A stretch of 64,000 nucleotides of DNA from an uncultured Allomuricauda sp. (GTDB lineage: Bacteria; Bacteroidota; Bacteroidia; Flavobacteriales; Flavobacteriaceae): NCBI RefSeq assembly GCF_947499585.1, contig NZ_CANMOO010000002.1, forward strand, positions 62,001 through 126,000, given 5' to 3'. This document shows, one piece after another, positions 43,230-52,668 of the stretch. The notes beneath the pieces are model-generated. The model worked only from the letters and a program-made list of their open reading frames with translations. It ran no database searches and was not told the origin of the DNA. A program made the translations under genes and the position numbers. Within the stretch, counting starts at the first letter, position 1, and each line of letters starts with the position of its first letter.

Positions 43230-45986
43230 ATGTTCAATTCTTCTAGAATAGTTATCCTTTTATCCCTAATTCCAATGCTAACCATTGGACAAAATTTGCT
43301 CCCTCCCATTTACAATTATAAGCCACTCGAGTATAAAGGAGCAAGCAAAAACTGGGGATTGGCTGTAAACGAAAAAGGTGAGCTTTTTGTGGCCAATAAC
43401 AAAGGACTCCTTTATTTTAATGGCGAAAAATGGAGCCTTAATAAGTTGCCAAATAATACCATAATACGTTCAGCTGTATCAGTGGGAGACCTCATTTACA
43501 CAGGATCCTATGAAGAGTTTGGGTGTTGGAAAAAAAATGAAGTCGGAGTTTTAGAATACACTTCATTAACTCACCTAATCAAAAATCATCTCTTCACCAG
43601 TGAAGAGTTTTGGGAAATTTTTCATGTTAACGATAAAATCTTATTTAGGTCTTTTTCGGCAATCTATATTTATGAAAATGATAAAATTACGGTAATAGAC
43701 CCAACAGAAATTATTTCTGATATCGTTGTTTATGAGAACAAAATCATTGTGGCCGCCGGAACCGAAGGTCTCTTTGAATTAAAAGGCGAAACGATAGTTC
43801 CTTTAATAAATCAGGAATTGCTATTTGGTAAAACAATTACGGATATGGTCGTAATTGAAGATGGCCTATTGATAGGAACTAAATTGAATGGGTGCTATTT
43901 ATTGAATGGCGCAAAGCTAGAACCATGGAAAGCTATGGTAAATGAAGAATTAAAAATGCACCAATTAAACAAAGTGCTTAATCTCTCCACAAAAAAGATA
44001 GCTTTCGGAACAATTAAAAACGGGGTATATCTTTTTGACCCAGATACACAAACTTCACAAATACTTAATAAGGAATCTGGGTTACAAAACAACACAGTAC
44101 TTTCAATGCTCCAGTTTAACAATCAGTTATGGTTAGGGCTCGATAATGGTATTGCCAGAGTAAGACTCAACAACCCCATTACATATTATACGGATTACTA
44201 TGGAACCTTGGGAATGGTATATGATATGGCTTTTCATAACAATAGGCTCTATGTAGGCAGCAATACGGGAGTGTTCTATTTTGAAAACAATGAACTACAA
44301 TTTGTTGATGGCTCCCAGGGTCATGTTTGGGACTTAGAGGTTGTTGCTGACGATTTATTCTGCGGACATAACACTGGCACCTATAAGCTAAACAATACAA
44401 ATCTTGAGAAAATTTCAGACTTTTCAGGAGGATATGAAATTAAGAAAGTACCAGGGCAAAATTCTTCCTATATGCAAGGGACATATAATGGACTTGTTAA
44501 ATATAAAAAGAGAGAAAATGGTTCTTGGGAAGTTACAAAGGTTGAGGGAGACATCAACTTTCCCATAAAGCAATTATGTTTTGAAACTCCAAATATTCTA
44601 TGGGCGGCACACCCCTACAAAGGATTTTATAGAATCCACATTAACGATGATTTTAATGAAGTAGTTAGCATAAACCAATATATAGGTGAAAATGCACCTA
44701 GTGAGTTTAATATTAAAATTTACAACATTAAAAACCAGATTGTTTTCTTCAATGATAGTACATGGTACAAATATGACCCCATTCTTGATCGTATCATCCT
44801 TTTTGAAGAATTTCAAAAATTTAATAACAAAGAGCTTTTATTTTTTGATGACAGCTACTTCTGGTTTGTAGACAATGAAGAAGAGAAGGAAATTATCCAT
44901 ACAAATCTTAGAACGGATAGTTTATTAATCACAGACCTTCAGTTACGCGAAAGATTGGTGTCTGATTCTCAAAACATGATAAAATTAAGTGATAGTCTGA
45001 CATTCATCACATTAAGTGATGGCTTTGCAAAAATCAATCGTTCAAAATTTCAAAAACAGTTGGACAGTTTCGCTTTACCAACCCCCATATTGAATTTTGT
45101 TAAAGATGAAAAGGATACCCATACCGTAAATAAGAACTTTTTGAAAATCCCTTTTAAATATTCACACAATATAACTATTGAGGTAGCTTCTCCAGAATTG
45201 ATACAACCTCGCTACTATTATAAATTACAAGGTCCTAAAAGCTATGAGGCGTATGCAAGCAATGGTTTCATCAACTTTCAAAACCTTCCTTATGGAGACT
45301 ATTTCTTTAGCGTTTCAACAGTAGGCATTGATAATGAAACCTCCTCCCCAAGGACGGTAGAATTTGAAATAGCTCCCCCTTGGTACCTTTCTAAGATCAG
45401 CATCGCTCTTTATATCCTAATAGCAATAGCAAGTGTCTTTATTATTAGATGGTACAATGCGAGGAAATTGGAACGAAAGCGAGAGGAGCTTGAGTTGCAA
45501 ATGAAAAAAGAGCAAAAAGAAAAATTGGCCACACTTGAAAAAGAAAAATTGGCAAAGGAAATCAAGCTTAAGCAAAACGAATTGGCCAGTACAACTCTGA
45601 ATATTGCAAAAAAGAATGAGATGATTTTAGAATTAAAGAACATGCTCGTACTCCACAAGGATAAATTCTCCAATTCTCAACGATACAGGTCATTTATCAA
45701 AAAATTGAACAATTCAGTAAAAGATACAGAAGATTGGAAAAGATTTGAAGTAAATTTTAAAGAGTTACATGAAGATTTTTTCGAACGTCTTTTAAAAGAA
45801 TATCCAACTTTAACTCCAAAAGACCTAAAACTATGTGCATATCTAAAGATGAACCTCTCCACCAAAGAAATTGCGCCATTAATGGCTATTACAATTAGGG
45901 GTGTGGAAATACATCGGTATAGATTAAGAAAAAAACTACAGATTGACAACTCAAAAAACCTATCTAACTTTTTAATAACCTTCTAA
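43230..45986 (+). CDS. Membrane-spanning propeller/Y_Y_Y sensor with LuxR-type HTH
   Basis: One-component sensor-regulator of 918 residues that probably controls the polysaccharide locus downstream. Signal peptide to about 20; a beta-propeller with repeats such as GLLYFNGEKW, GVYLFDPDTQ and GLDNGIARVRLN up to about 600; a Y_Y_Y-type beta-sandwich before the membrane (RYYYKLQGPKSYEAY, about 665-720); one membrane helix at about 722-742; a long coiled coil (KREELELQMKKEQKEK); and a C-terminal LuxR-like helix-turn-helix (LTPKDLKLCAYLKMNLSTKEIA, about 860-882). It lacks kinase and receiver domains, unlike hybrid two-component regulators of many such loci. Confidence 0.92.
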   Translation: MFNSSRIVILLSLIPMLTIGQNLLPPIYNYKPLEYKGASKNWGLAVNEKGELFVANNKGLLYFNGEKWSLNKLPNNTIIRSAVSVGDLIYTGSYEEFGCWKKNEVGVLEYTSLTHLIKNHLFTSEEFWEIFHVNDKILFRSFSAIYIYENDKITVIDPTEIISDIVVYENKIIVAAGTEGLFELKGETIVPLINQELLFGKTITDMVVIEDGLLIGTKLNGCYLLNGAKLEPWKAMVNEELKMHQLNKVLNLSTKKIAFGTIKNGVYLFDPDTQTSQILNKESGLQNNTVLSMLQFNNQLWLGLDNGIARVRLNNPITYYTDYYGTLGMVYDMAFHNNRLYVGSNTGVFYFENNELQFVDGSQGHVWDLEVVADDLFCGHNTGTYKLNNTNLEKISDFSGGYEIKKVPGQNSSYMQGTYNGLVKYKKRENGSWEVTKVEGDINFPIKQLCFETPNILWAAHPYKGFYRIHINDDFNEVVSINQYIGENAPSEFNIKIYNIKNQIVFFNDSTWYKYDPILDRIILFEEFQKFNNKELLFFDDSYFWFVDNEEEKEIIHTNLRTDSLLITDLQLRERLVSDSQNMIKLSDSLTFITLSDGFAKINRSKFQKQLDSFALPTPILNFVKDEKDTHTVNKNFLKIPFKYSHNITIEVASPELIQPRYYYKLQGPKSYEAYASNGFINFQNLPYGDYFFSVSTVGIDNETSSPRTVEFEIAPPWYLSKISIALYILIAIASVFIIRWYNARKLERKREELELQMKKEQKEKLATLEKEKLAKEIKLKQNELASTTLNIAKKNEMILELKNMLVLHKDKFSNSQRYRSFIKKLNNSVKDTEDWKRFEVNFKELHEDFFERLLKEYPTLTPKDLKLCAYLKMNLSTKEIAPLMAITIRGVEIHRYRLRKKLQIDNSKNLSNFLITF

Positions 45987-46053
45987 AGCTGCATAGGTTA
46001 TAAATTTATTGTCAAAAGAGGCCATTTTTCCACTACGTCATTACCACATCACA

Positions 46054-46082
46054 GTGTTAAATTTTAAGGTTCTTTTTAACAC
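46054..46082 (+). other. Hairpin in the leader between regulator and second SusC
   Basis: GTGTTAAA (46054-46061) and TTTAACAC (46075-46082) form an 8-bp stem with a 13-base loop, 68 bases after the regulator stop and 139 bases before susC. It could limit read-through from the regulator gene; there is no strong T-run after it. Confidence 0.3.
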
Positions 46083-46221
46083 CTTCCCTACTGCAAAGCC
46101 CCATACATGGGAGGATTTAGGTATTCTTTCAATGATGTATTTTTTATGTAATCGTATTGCGCACCAATCGGCATCTCTCTTTAATAATTTAGCAAAAATA
46201 TAACTCAATCTTTGAACAATT

Positions 46222-49200
46222 ATGAAAATTAGAAGCGTCTTATTATTAATCTCGTTTATGTTGTTTCAAGTTGCTCTTTTCTCACAAAACAACATTACGG
46301 TAGCTGGAACTGTTTCTGATAGTGAAGGGCAGCCTTTGCCTGGGGCAAATGTTATTTTAAAAGGTACTACAACAGGCGTACAAACCGATTTTGATGGAAA
46401 TTACATTTTGACCAATGTGTCTGATAACGGTATACTGATATTTAGTTATATCGGCTTTAGCCCAAAGGAAATTGATATCAATGGCCAAACTACTATCAAT
46501 CTTACACTTCAGGAGGACACAAATGTTTTAGATGAAGTAGTGGTAGTTGGGTATGGAGAATTAAAAGTAAAAGACCTTACCTCTTCCATAGTAACCGTAG
46601 ACTCGGAAGTATTAGATCTGGCTCCTGTAGGGCAAGCTATGCAAGCTATTCAGGGCCGAGTAGCGGGGGTCCAAATAGTAAACAACGGCGGACCCGGACA
46701 ATCCCCAACAGTTAGAGTGCGTGGAATTGGTTCTTATAGTGCAGGTGCTTCAGGCCCCCTATTTGTGGTTGATGGTGCATTTTTTGACGACATAGATTTT
46801 TTAAATCCTTCAGATATAGAATCTATATCAATTTTAAAAGATGCCTCTGCTTCTGCTATTTACGGTGTCCGTGCTGCAAACGGGGTGGTTCTAATAGAAA
46901 CAAAGTCAGGCTCCCATAATCAGAAACCGCAAATCACTTATGATGGCTATACAGGCTATCAAGTACCCCAAAATGTACTTGCCATGGCCAATGCGGAGCA
47001 GTTTACCACTTTGGCTTTGGAATCTGGATCGGATCCAGATGCACAATTTATCCTAAATGCTATGCAACGCTACGGGAGAAGCAGGGTAAATCCGAATATT
47101 CCTGATGTAAATACGGATTGGTACGATGAGGTAATGCGAGTTGCTTTAATACAAAACCATAGCATGGGTATCACAGGAGGTAGTGAAGATGCCACCTACG
47201 CCATAGGCGTAAACTATTTTGAACAAGGAGGCCTTCTAAAAATGAAAAATGAATATGAACGTTTCAACTTACGAAGTAAAATAGATTTTAAAGTAAATGA
47301 TTGGTTAAAGGTTGGTGGCAATGTTGTGTTGAGCAATGCTACTCGCTATGACGCTGAAAATTCAGCTTGGCGATTAGCATACTTTGCCGTACCAATATTA
47401 CCTGTTTTTGACCCCCAACTTGCTGACAATCCTGATGTTTTCCCTACAAACTATGCGAATGCGCAAGATTTGGGATATCGGGGAGGTCAAAACCCTTTTC
47501 CCACCATGGACTTTAGCGAGAACCGAGAGGAAATCAGAAATGTATTGGCAAACTTTTATGCCGAAGTTGATCTGATTCCTGAAAAACTAAAGTTTAAAAC
47601 AGCATACAATCACAATTTTGAAAGTGTAAATCGCCGTGAAGTTAGATTACCATATTTCATAGGCGACAATTTTCAACGTGTAGATGCAAATCTTTTAAAA
47701 CGAAATATCACTATATCCAATCAAATTTGGGACAATACATTGACCTATACTGAGTCTTTTGATAAACATAATTTAACAGCATTAGCGGGCACTTCCTTTA
47801 GAGATGAAGCTTTCGACTTATTACAAGCCAGGGGGCTAAACTTTCCGTTGACTGGAGAAGAATCATACTTTATCAATCTTGCCCAAACCATTGTTCAGGA
47901 AGATACTTTTGATGGAGGGGCCAGAGAATTCGGTTTCTCTTATTTTGGAAGGCTTAACTATAACTATGACAACCGCTACTTGCTATATGGAACTTTCAGA
48001 GCGGATGGCACAAATAAATACCAAGAAAAATGGGGTTACTTCCCTACGATTGGCGTAGGTTGGGTACTAACAGGCGAATCTTTTATGGAAAACAATGGCA
48101 TCTTCGATTTTTTAAAGTTACGAGGTAGCTGGGGAGAATTAGGAAACGATAGAGTTCCTTCTAGTGAAGGCTCTATTACTTCCGAAGTGGTCACTACTGC
48201 CTTGGGTGACATCTTCTTTAGCGGATTAAATACCAGCAGCGATTTTACTGCACTGAAATGGGAGGTAACTGAAGAAATTAATGCAGGGCTTACAGCACGT
48301 TTACTCAATAATAATCTATCCATAGAAGCAGACTATTATGTTAGGGATACCAAGGACGCGGTAATACCCGTATTAAGGCCACTCATTCCGGGTGCAACAA
48401 GACAAAATGTGGGTGAAATAAGAAATACAGGTTTAGAAATAGCCATTAATTGGGATAAGCGGGTATCCGAAGATTTCAGCTATAGTGTTGGAGGTAATTT
48501 TACAACGTTGGACAACGAAGTATTAGGTCTAGGTGGTGCTGAATTTCTGGACGCGGGTAGCGCTGAATTCCGTCAACGGTCTATAGTAGGAGAATCCATT
48601 TTTGCCTTTTTCGGTAGAGAGGTCATTGGAGTATATCAAAATGATGCTCAAATTCAAGCAGATCCCGTTGCTGTTGCCAATGACTTAGCGCCAGGTGATT
48701 TTATCTATAGAGATATCAATGGAGATGGAGATATTACAGATGATGATAGAACCGTTTTGGGTTCATTCCTGCCGTCTTATTCCTTCGGAATCAATATAGG
48801 GTTTAACTATAAAAATTGGGATTTCTCTGCAAGCGGCACAGGGCAAGGTGGAAACTCTATCTTAAACCGTAAACGAGGAGAGGTGATTTTTACCAATGAC
48901 ACCAATTGGGATCGAGATTTTGCCATAAATCGTTGGCATGGAGAAGGAACAACCAATAGTTATCCGTCATCAGCTGGAATTAGAAAAGGTTGGAACCAAC
49001 GTTTAAACAATTTCTTTGTGGAAGATGGAGATTTCTTTAGAATTCAAAATATAACACTTGGGTACACCATCAATAAAGATGGACAACTTAAAGGAATACC
49101 TCAAGTACGAATATATGCCACCGCTGAAAAACCTTTGACACTCTTTAACTACAATGGGTTTAACCCAGAGGTAGCGGATGGTATAGACAACCAAACTTAC

Positions 49201-49245
49201 CCAATACCTGCCGTGTACACCATAGGTGTAAATGTCAAAATCTAA
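46222..49245 (+). CDS. SusC/RagA-type TonB-dependent transporter of the glucan locus
   Basis: Outer-membrane importer of oligosaccharides, 1007 residues. Signal peptide to about 21; regulatory domain at about 25-95 (VAGTVSDSEGQPLPGANVIL); DEVVVVGYGELKVKDLTSSI as the conserved TonB-box region at about 106-125; plug domain with GRVAGVQIVNNGG, VRGIGSY, FVVDGAFFDD and ASAIYGVRAANGVVLI; beta-barrel to an aromatic-containing end (YTIGVNVKI). Compared with the first SusC it belongs to the subgroup that commonly accompanies glycan loci. The SusD partner starts 12 bases after its stop. Confidence 0.96.
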   Translation: MKIRSVLLLISFMLFQVALFSQNNITVAGTVSDSEGQPLPGANVILKGTTTGVQTDFDGNYILTNVSDNGILIFSYIGFSPKEIDINGQTTINLTLQEDTNVLDEVVVVGYGELKVKDLTSSIVTVDSEVLDLAPVGQAMQAIQGRVAGVQIVNNGGPGQSPTVRVRGIGSYSAGASGPLFVVDGAFFDDIDFLNPSDIESISILKDASASAIYGVRAANGVVLIETKSGSHNQKPQITYDGYTGYQVPQNVLAMANAEQFTTLALESGSDPDAQFILNAMQRYGRSRVNPNIPDVNTDWYDEVMRVALIQNHSMGITGGSEDATYAIGVNYFEQGGLLKMKNEYERFNLRSKIDFKVNDWLKVGGNVVLSNATRYDAENSAWRLAYFAVPILPVFDPQLADNPDVFPTNYANAQDLGYRGGQNPFPTMDFSENREEIRNVLANFYAEVDLIPEKLKFKTAYNHNFESVNRREVRLPYFIGDNFQRVDANLLKRNITISNQIWDNTLTYTESFDKHNLTALAGTSFRDEAFDLLQARGLNFPLTGEESYFINLAQTIVQEDTFDGGAREFGFSYFGRLNYNYDNRYLLYGTFRADGTNKYQEKWGYFPTIGVGWVLTGESFMENNGIFDFLKLRGSWGELGNDRVPSSEGSITSEVVTTALGDIFFSGLNTSSDFTALKWEVTEEINAGLTARLLNNNLSIEADYYVRDTKDAVIPVLRPLIPGATRQNVGEIRNTGLEIAINWDKRVSEDFSYSVGGNFTTLDNEVLGLGGAEFLDAGSAEFRQRSIVGESIFAFFGREVIGVYQNDAQIQADPVAVANDLAPGDFIYRDINGDGDITDDDRTVLGSFLPSYSFGINIGFNYKNWDFSASGTGQGGNSILNRKRGEVIFTNDTNWDRDFAINRWHGEGTTNSYPSSAGIRKGWNQRLNNFFVEDGDFFRIQNITLGYTINKDGQLKGIPQVRIYATAEKPLTLFNYNGFNPEVADGIDNQTYPIPAVYTIGVNVKI

Positions 49246-49257
49246 AAAAAAGTTACT

Positions 49258-50799
49258 ATGAAAAAACTATTTAAAAGAACAAAAGCAACAACCTTAATAG
49301 CCGGCCTTTTAATCGTTGGTATAGGATGCTCGGACAAACTGGAAGAACCTGAATTGAACAACAATTTTGCAGGGGGAACAGACTTCACAAAAACGGAAGA
49401 TATGGAACTCTCTATCATTGGAGTGTATGAGGCCTTTCAATCTCGTGGATGGGAACAACCACTTCTAATTTCAGTTCGTGGAGATGATGTAAATGCTGGT
49501 GGTTTGGGAGATCAGCAAGATTTTGCTGAGACTGACCTCTTCAATTACAACAAAGATTACTGGATGTACAATTCGCTTTGGGAAAATGTATATGTAGATG
49601 TAATTACCTCACATACTGCTATGGATCAAATAATGAGGTATCAAGAGTTGGCAGATGATGCAGGCAAGGCTCTAGGTGACCAATATATTGCTGAAGCCAA
49701 GGTACTTCGTGCCATTATGCTTTTCCACATTTCACAAGTTTGGGGTGAAGTATTCATTCCTACATCTTCAGACACGGCCGAACTTTTTGATGTAGAAACC
49801 GTTCCAACCCAAGAAGAGGTAATGCAGCATATCTCAAATCAAATGGACGAGGCCATACCCTTTTTGTTGGATACGCACCCAAATAAAAGAGAAGATCTTC
49901 CTGGTGGGGTAACACTGTATACCGCATTGGCCATAAAAGCTTTGGCTAATCAGGAGTTGGGCAATTACCAAGCCGTGGCAGATGCCGCGGGCCAAATCAT
50001 AAATTCCAATGAATTCAGCTTGTTTCCAGATTTTTATGAACTTTTCAAAATACCGGGAAAATTAAGTGATGAGAGCATTTTAGATATGCAATATTCTGAT
50101 TTTGGACAGGGAGAAGGCGATAGAGAAGCACATCTTTATGCCCCTTATGGCCCACAAGGTTGGACACCTGCTGTTGATGGAGCAGCAAGTGGATGGGGAT
50201 TCTATGAACCAAGTATGAAATTCATCAAATTCATGTTGGATCGTGGTGAAACCGTAAGATTGGAAACCAGCGTTCTGTTTACAGACAGAGGCATTGCCGA
50301 AATTCAGACTGATCCAAATTACGCAACCTTACCAGCTTTTGTTTCAAACACAACCAGAGATGGTGATATTATTAACGACTATGCAAGAGCACTCTTTGCC
50401 AGTGGCAAGCACTATTTACCTTCAAATCAATTAATCTCTGGAAGAACATCGTATGGCAGTAATAAAAACTACAATATAATCCGATATGCTGAAATTCTAT
50501 TGGTTTATGCCGAAGCGTTGACTCAAGGAGCCTCTGCTTCTGGTATGACAGCTGATCAAGCTGTAAACCTGGTAAGACAAAGAGTTGGAATGTCAGCCTT
50601 ATCAGGAGTAACATTAGATCAGGTTATTGACGAGAAGTTTGCCGAGTTAGGTATGGAATGGGGCAAACGCTACTATGACATGATTAGGTTAGGAAGAGTG
50701 AACGAATTAAGTTATGATGGAAGAACATTTACAGAAGATAAGAGTTTCCTTCCCTACCCTCAGGCTCAAGTAGACCAATTTCCTATCCTAGATAAATAA
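49258..50799 (+). CDS. SusD/RagB-like glycan-binding lipoprotein
   Basis: Surface lid protein of the SusCD complex, 513 residues, lipobox IVGIGC (cysteine 24). SusD features include the helical TPR-like region (EAKVLRAIMLFHISQVWGEV at about 150-169, the typical RALAYF-like stretch), YTALAIKALANQELGNY, and the C-terminal RYAEILLVYAEAL and LGMEWGKRYYDMIRLG. It is cotranscribed with SusC. Binding residues for the sugar cannot be singled out without a structure. Confidence 0.95.
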   Translation: MKKLFKRTKATTLIAGLLIVGIGCSDKLEEPELNNNFAGGTDFTKTEDMELSIIGVYEAFQSRGWEQPLLISVRGDDVNAGGLGDQQDFAETDLFNYNKDYWMYNSLWENVYVDVITSHTAMDQIMRYQELADDAGKALGDQYIAEAKVLRAIMLFHISQVWGEVFIPTSSDTAELFDVETVPTQEEVMQHISNQMDEAIPFLLDTHPNKREDLPGGVTLYTALAIKALANQELGNYQAVADAAGQIINSNEFSLFPDFYELFKIPGKLSDESILDMQYSDFGQGEGDREAHLYAPYGPQGWTPAVDGAASGWGFYEPSMKFIKFMLDRGETVRLETSVLFTDRGIAEIQTDPNYATLPAFVSNTTRDGDIINDYARALFASGKHYLPSNQLISGRTSYGSNKNYNIIRYAEILLVYAEALTQGASASGMTADQAVNLVRQRVGMSALSGVTLDQVIDEKFAELGMEWGKRYYDMIRLGRVNELSYDGRTFTEDKSFLPYPQAQVDQFPILDK

Positions 50800-50829
50800 T
50801 TGAACACGAAATAATTAAAACAAAAACCA

Positions 50830-52611
50830 ATGAAACATTTAAAACAACTAGGTTTTTATATAATAGCCATGTCATTTCTTTTGGGATGTGAACAAGGCAT
50901 AGATAGCATTACCGCAGTAGATTCCGGTGCGGATGCTTCAGCTCCGGCGGTTGTAATTAACTCCCCAACAGAAGGTAGCAAAATAAAAGTACTGGAGGTC
51001 GTGACTTCAATAACTGTAGATTTTGAAGTAACAGACGATATTGAGGTTGCTTCTATCGAAATATTATTGGATGGAACTAAAATTGGAGATTTCAATAGTT
51101 TCAAGGACTATCGTCGCGTCCTAATTGATGATTTCGTTTATGATCAATTAACAGACGGTACTCACGAGTTAACTATCAGGGCTACAGATTTAGACGGTAA
51201 AACCACTTCTTCCTCTGTTAATTTTGAAAAAGAACCAGCCTACACACCGCTATATGCAGGAGAAACGCTCTACATGCCTTTTGATGGAGACAACTTTGAT
51301 TTAGTAAACATTCGTCAAGCTGATAAAGTTGGAGATCCTGGATTCACTGGTGAAGGATTTGTTGGCAACAATGCATATGCAGGCGCGCCAGATTCCTATC
51401 TCACCTTGCCTACAGACGGCATGTTAACAAATGAATTTAGTGCTATTTTTTGGTACAAAGTAAACGCTGATCCAGATAGAGCAGGTATTTTGGTTATTGG
51501 TCCTCCAGATGAGGCCAATCCCGATGCTCAAAACAATCGTCAAAATGGATTTAGATTTTTCCGTGAAAACGCAGGAGGAAACCAACGATTTAAACTTAAT
51601 GTAGGTACTGGAGCAGGAGAATCTTGGTTTGATGGTGGTGCAGCTGCAGATGTTGCTCCAGGGACTGATTGGACCCATATGGCATTTACTATTTCACAAA
51701 ACCAAGCTACCGTTTACATAAATGGTCAGATTGTAAGCCAAGGTGATTTTGACGGCGTGGATTGGACCAATTGTGATTTGCTTTCCATTATGTCTGGAGA
51801 ACCTCGTTTTTCTGGATGGAACCATAAATATGATGGCAGTAATATGGACGAATTGCGAATGTTCAACAGAGTACTTCCACAGTCTGAAATCCAAAATATA
51901 ATGACCGCAGAAGCAGGTGGTTTTGTTGGTTCTTTTGATGCAGAAATGTTCTATATGCCTTTTGATGGAAATAATTCAGAAATGTTCACCAGCAGTGATG
52001 CTACTGTTGTTGGCACTCCTAGTTTTGCCGGAGAAAGTGCCTCAGGAAGTGATGCATATGCCGGAGCAACAGATGCATATCTAACATTTCCAACCAATGG
52101 ATTGACCACAGGTGAGTTTAGTGCAACTATGTGGTATAAAATAAACGCAGATCCCGATAGAGCTGGAATACTGGTTATGGGACCTCCAGATACAGAAGGA
52201 GCGGAATATCCAGATATTCAGAATTTAAGAACAAATGGTTTCCGCTTCTTTAGGGAAGCAGGCGGGGATGGACAGATTTTCAAACTAAATGTGGGCAACG
52301 GAACAGCAGATAGCTGGTATGATGGCGGAGTAACAGCTTCCATACCATCAGACACCGCAGACTGGGTTCATTTGGCCTTCACCATTTCCAATACAGAATG
52401 TGTGGTCTATATAGACGGAGAAGTAGTAGCACAAGGAGATTTTACGGGAGTAGATTGGACTGGTTGCGACATACTGTCCATTGGCTCAGGTGCACCAAGG
52501 TTTAATCAATGGAATCACTTATCCGATTTAAGTTACATAGATGAATTACGATTGTTTGACAAAGCATTATCTCAAGGAGAAGTGCAAAGTGTCAGAAATT
52601 CAGATTTGTAA
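50830..52611 (+). CDS. Surface lipoprotein with tandem LamG-like domains
   Basis: Likely surface glycan-binding protein of the locus, 593 residues. Lipobox LLGC (cysteine 20), then an Ig-like domain at about 38-135 (PTEGSKIKVLEVVTSITVDF), then two concanavalin/LamG-like modules at about 145-357 and 370-588. The two modules are clear duplicates: each carries YMPFDG, a FSA-x-x-WYK strand, NADPDRAGIL, NGFRFFRE, FKLNVG and DELR-(M/L)-F near its end. No catalytic motif is visible. Position directly after SusD matches that of SGBP genes. Its duplicated modules may give bivalent binding. Confidence 0.88.
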   Translation: MKHLKQLGFYIIAMSFLLGCEQGIDSITAVDSGADASAPAVVINSPTEGSKIKVLEVVTSITVDFEVTDDIEVASIEILLDGTKIGDFNSFKDYRRVLIDDFVYDQLTDGTHELTIRATDLDGKTTSSSVNFEKEPAYTPLYAGETLYMPFDGDNFDLVNIRQADKVGDPGFTGEGFVGNNAYAGAPDSYLTLPTDGMLTNEFSAIFWYKVNADPDRAGILVIGPPDEANPDAQNNRQNGFRFFRENAGGNQRFKLNVGTGAGESWFDGGAAADVAPGTDWTHMAFTISQNQATVYINGQIVSQGDFDGVDWTNCDLLSIMSGEPRFSGWNHKYDGSNMDELRMFNRVLPQSEIQNIMTAEAGGFVGSFDAEMFYMPFDGNNSEMFTSSDATVVGTPSFAGESASGSDAYAGATDAYLTFPTNGLTTGEFSATMWYKINADPDRAGILVMGPPDTEGAEYPDIQNLRTNGFRFFREAGGDGQIFKLNVGNGTADSWYDGGVTASIPSDTADWVHLAFTISNTECVVYIDGEVVAQGDFTGVDWTGCDILSIGSGAPRFNQWNHLSDLSYIDELRLFDKALSQGEVQSVRNSDL

Positions 52612-52668
52612 CCTAAATACAGTCCAAGAACAGAAGAAAATATTTGAATTAGTTAGTTTTTATTACTT

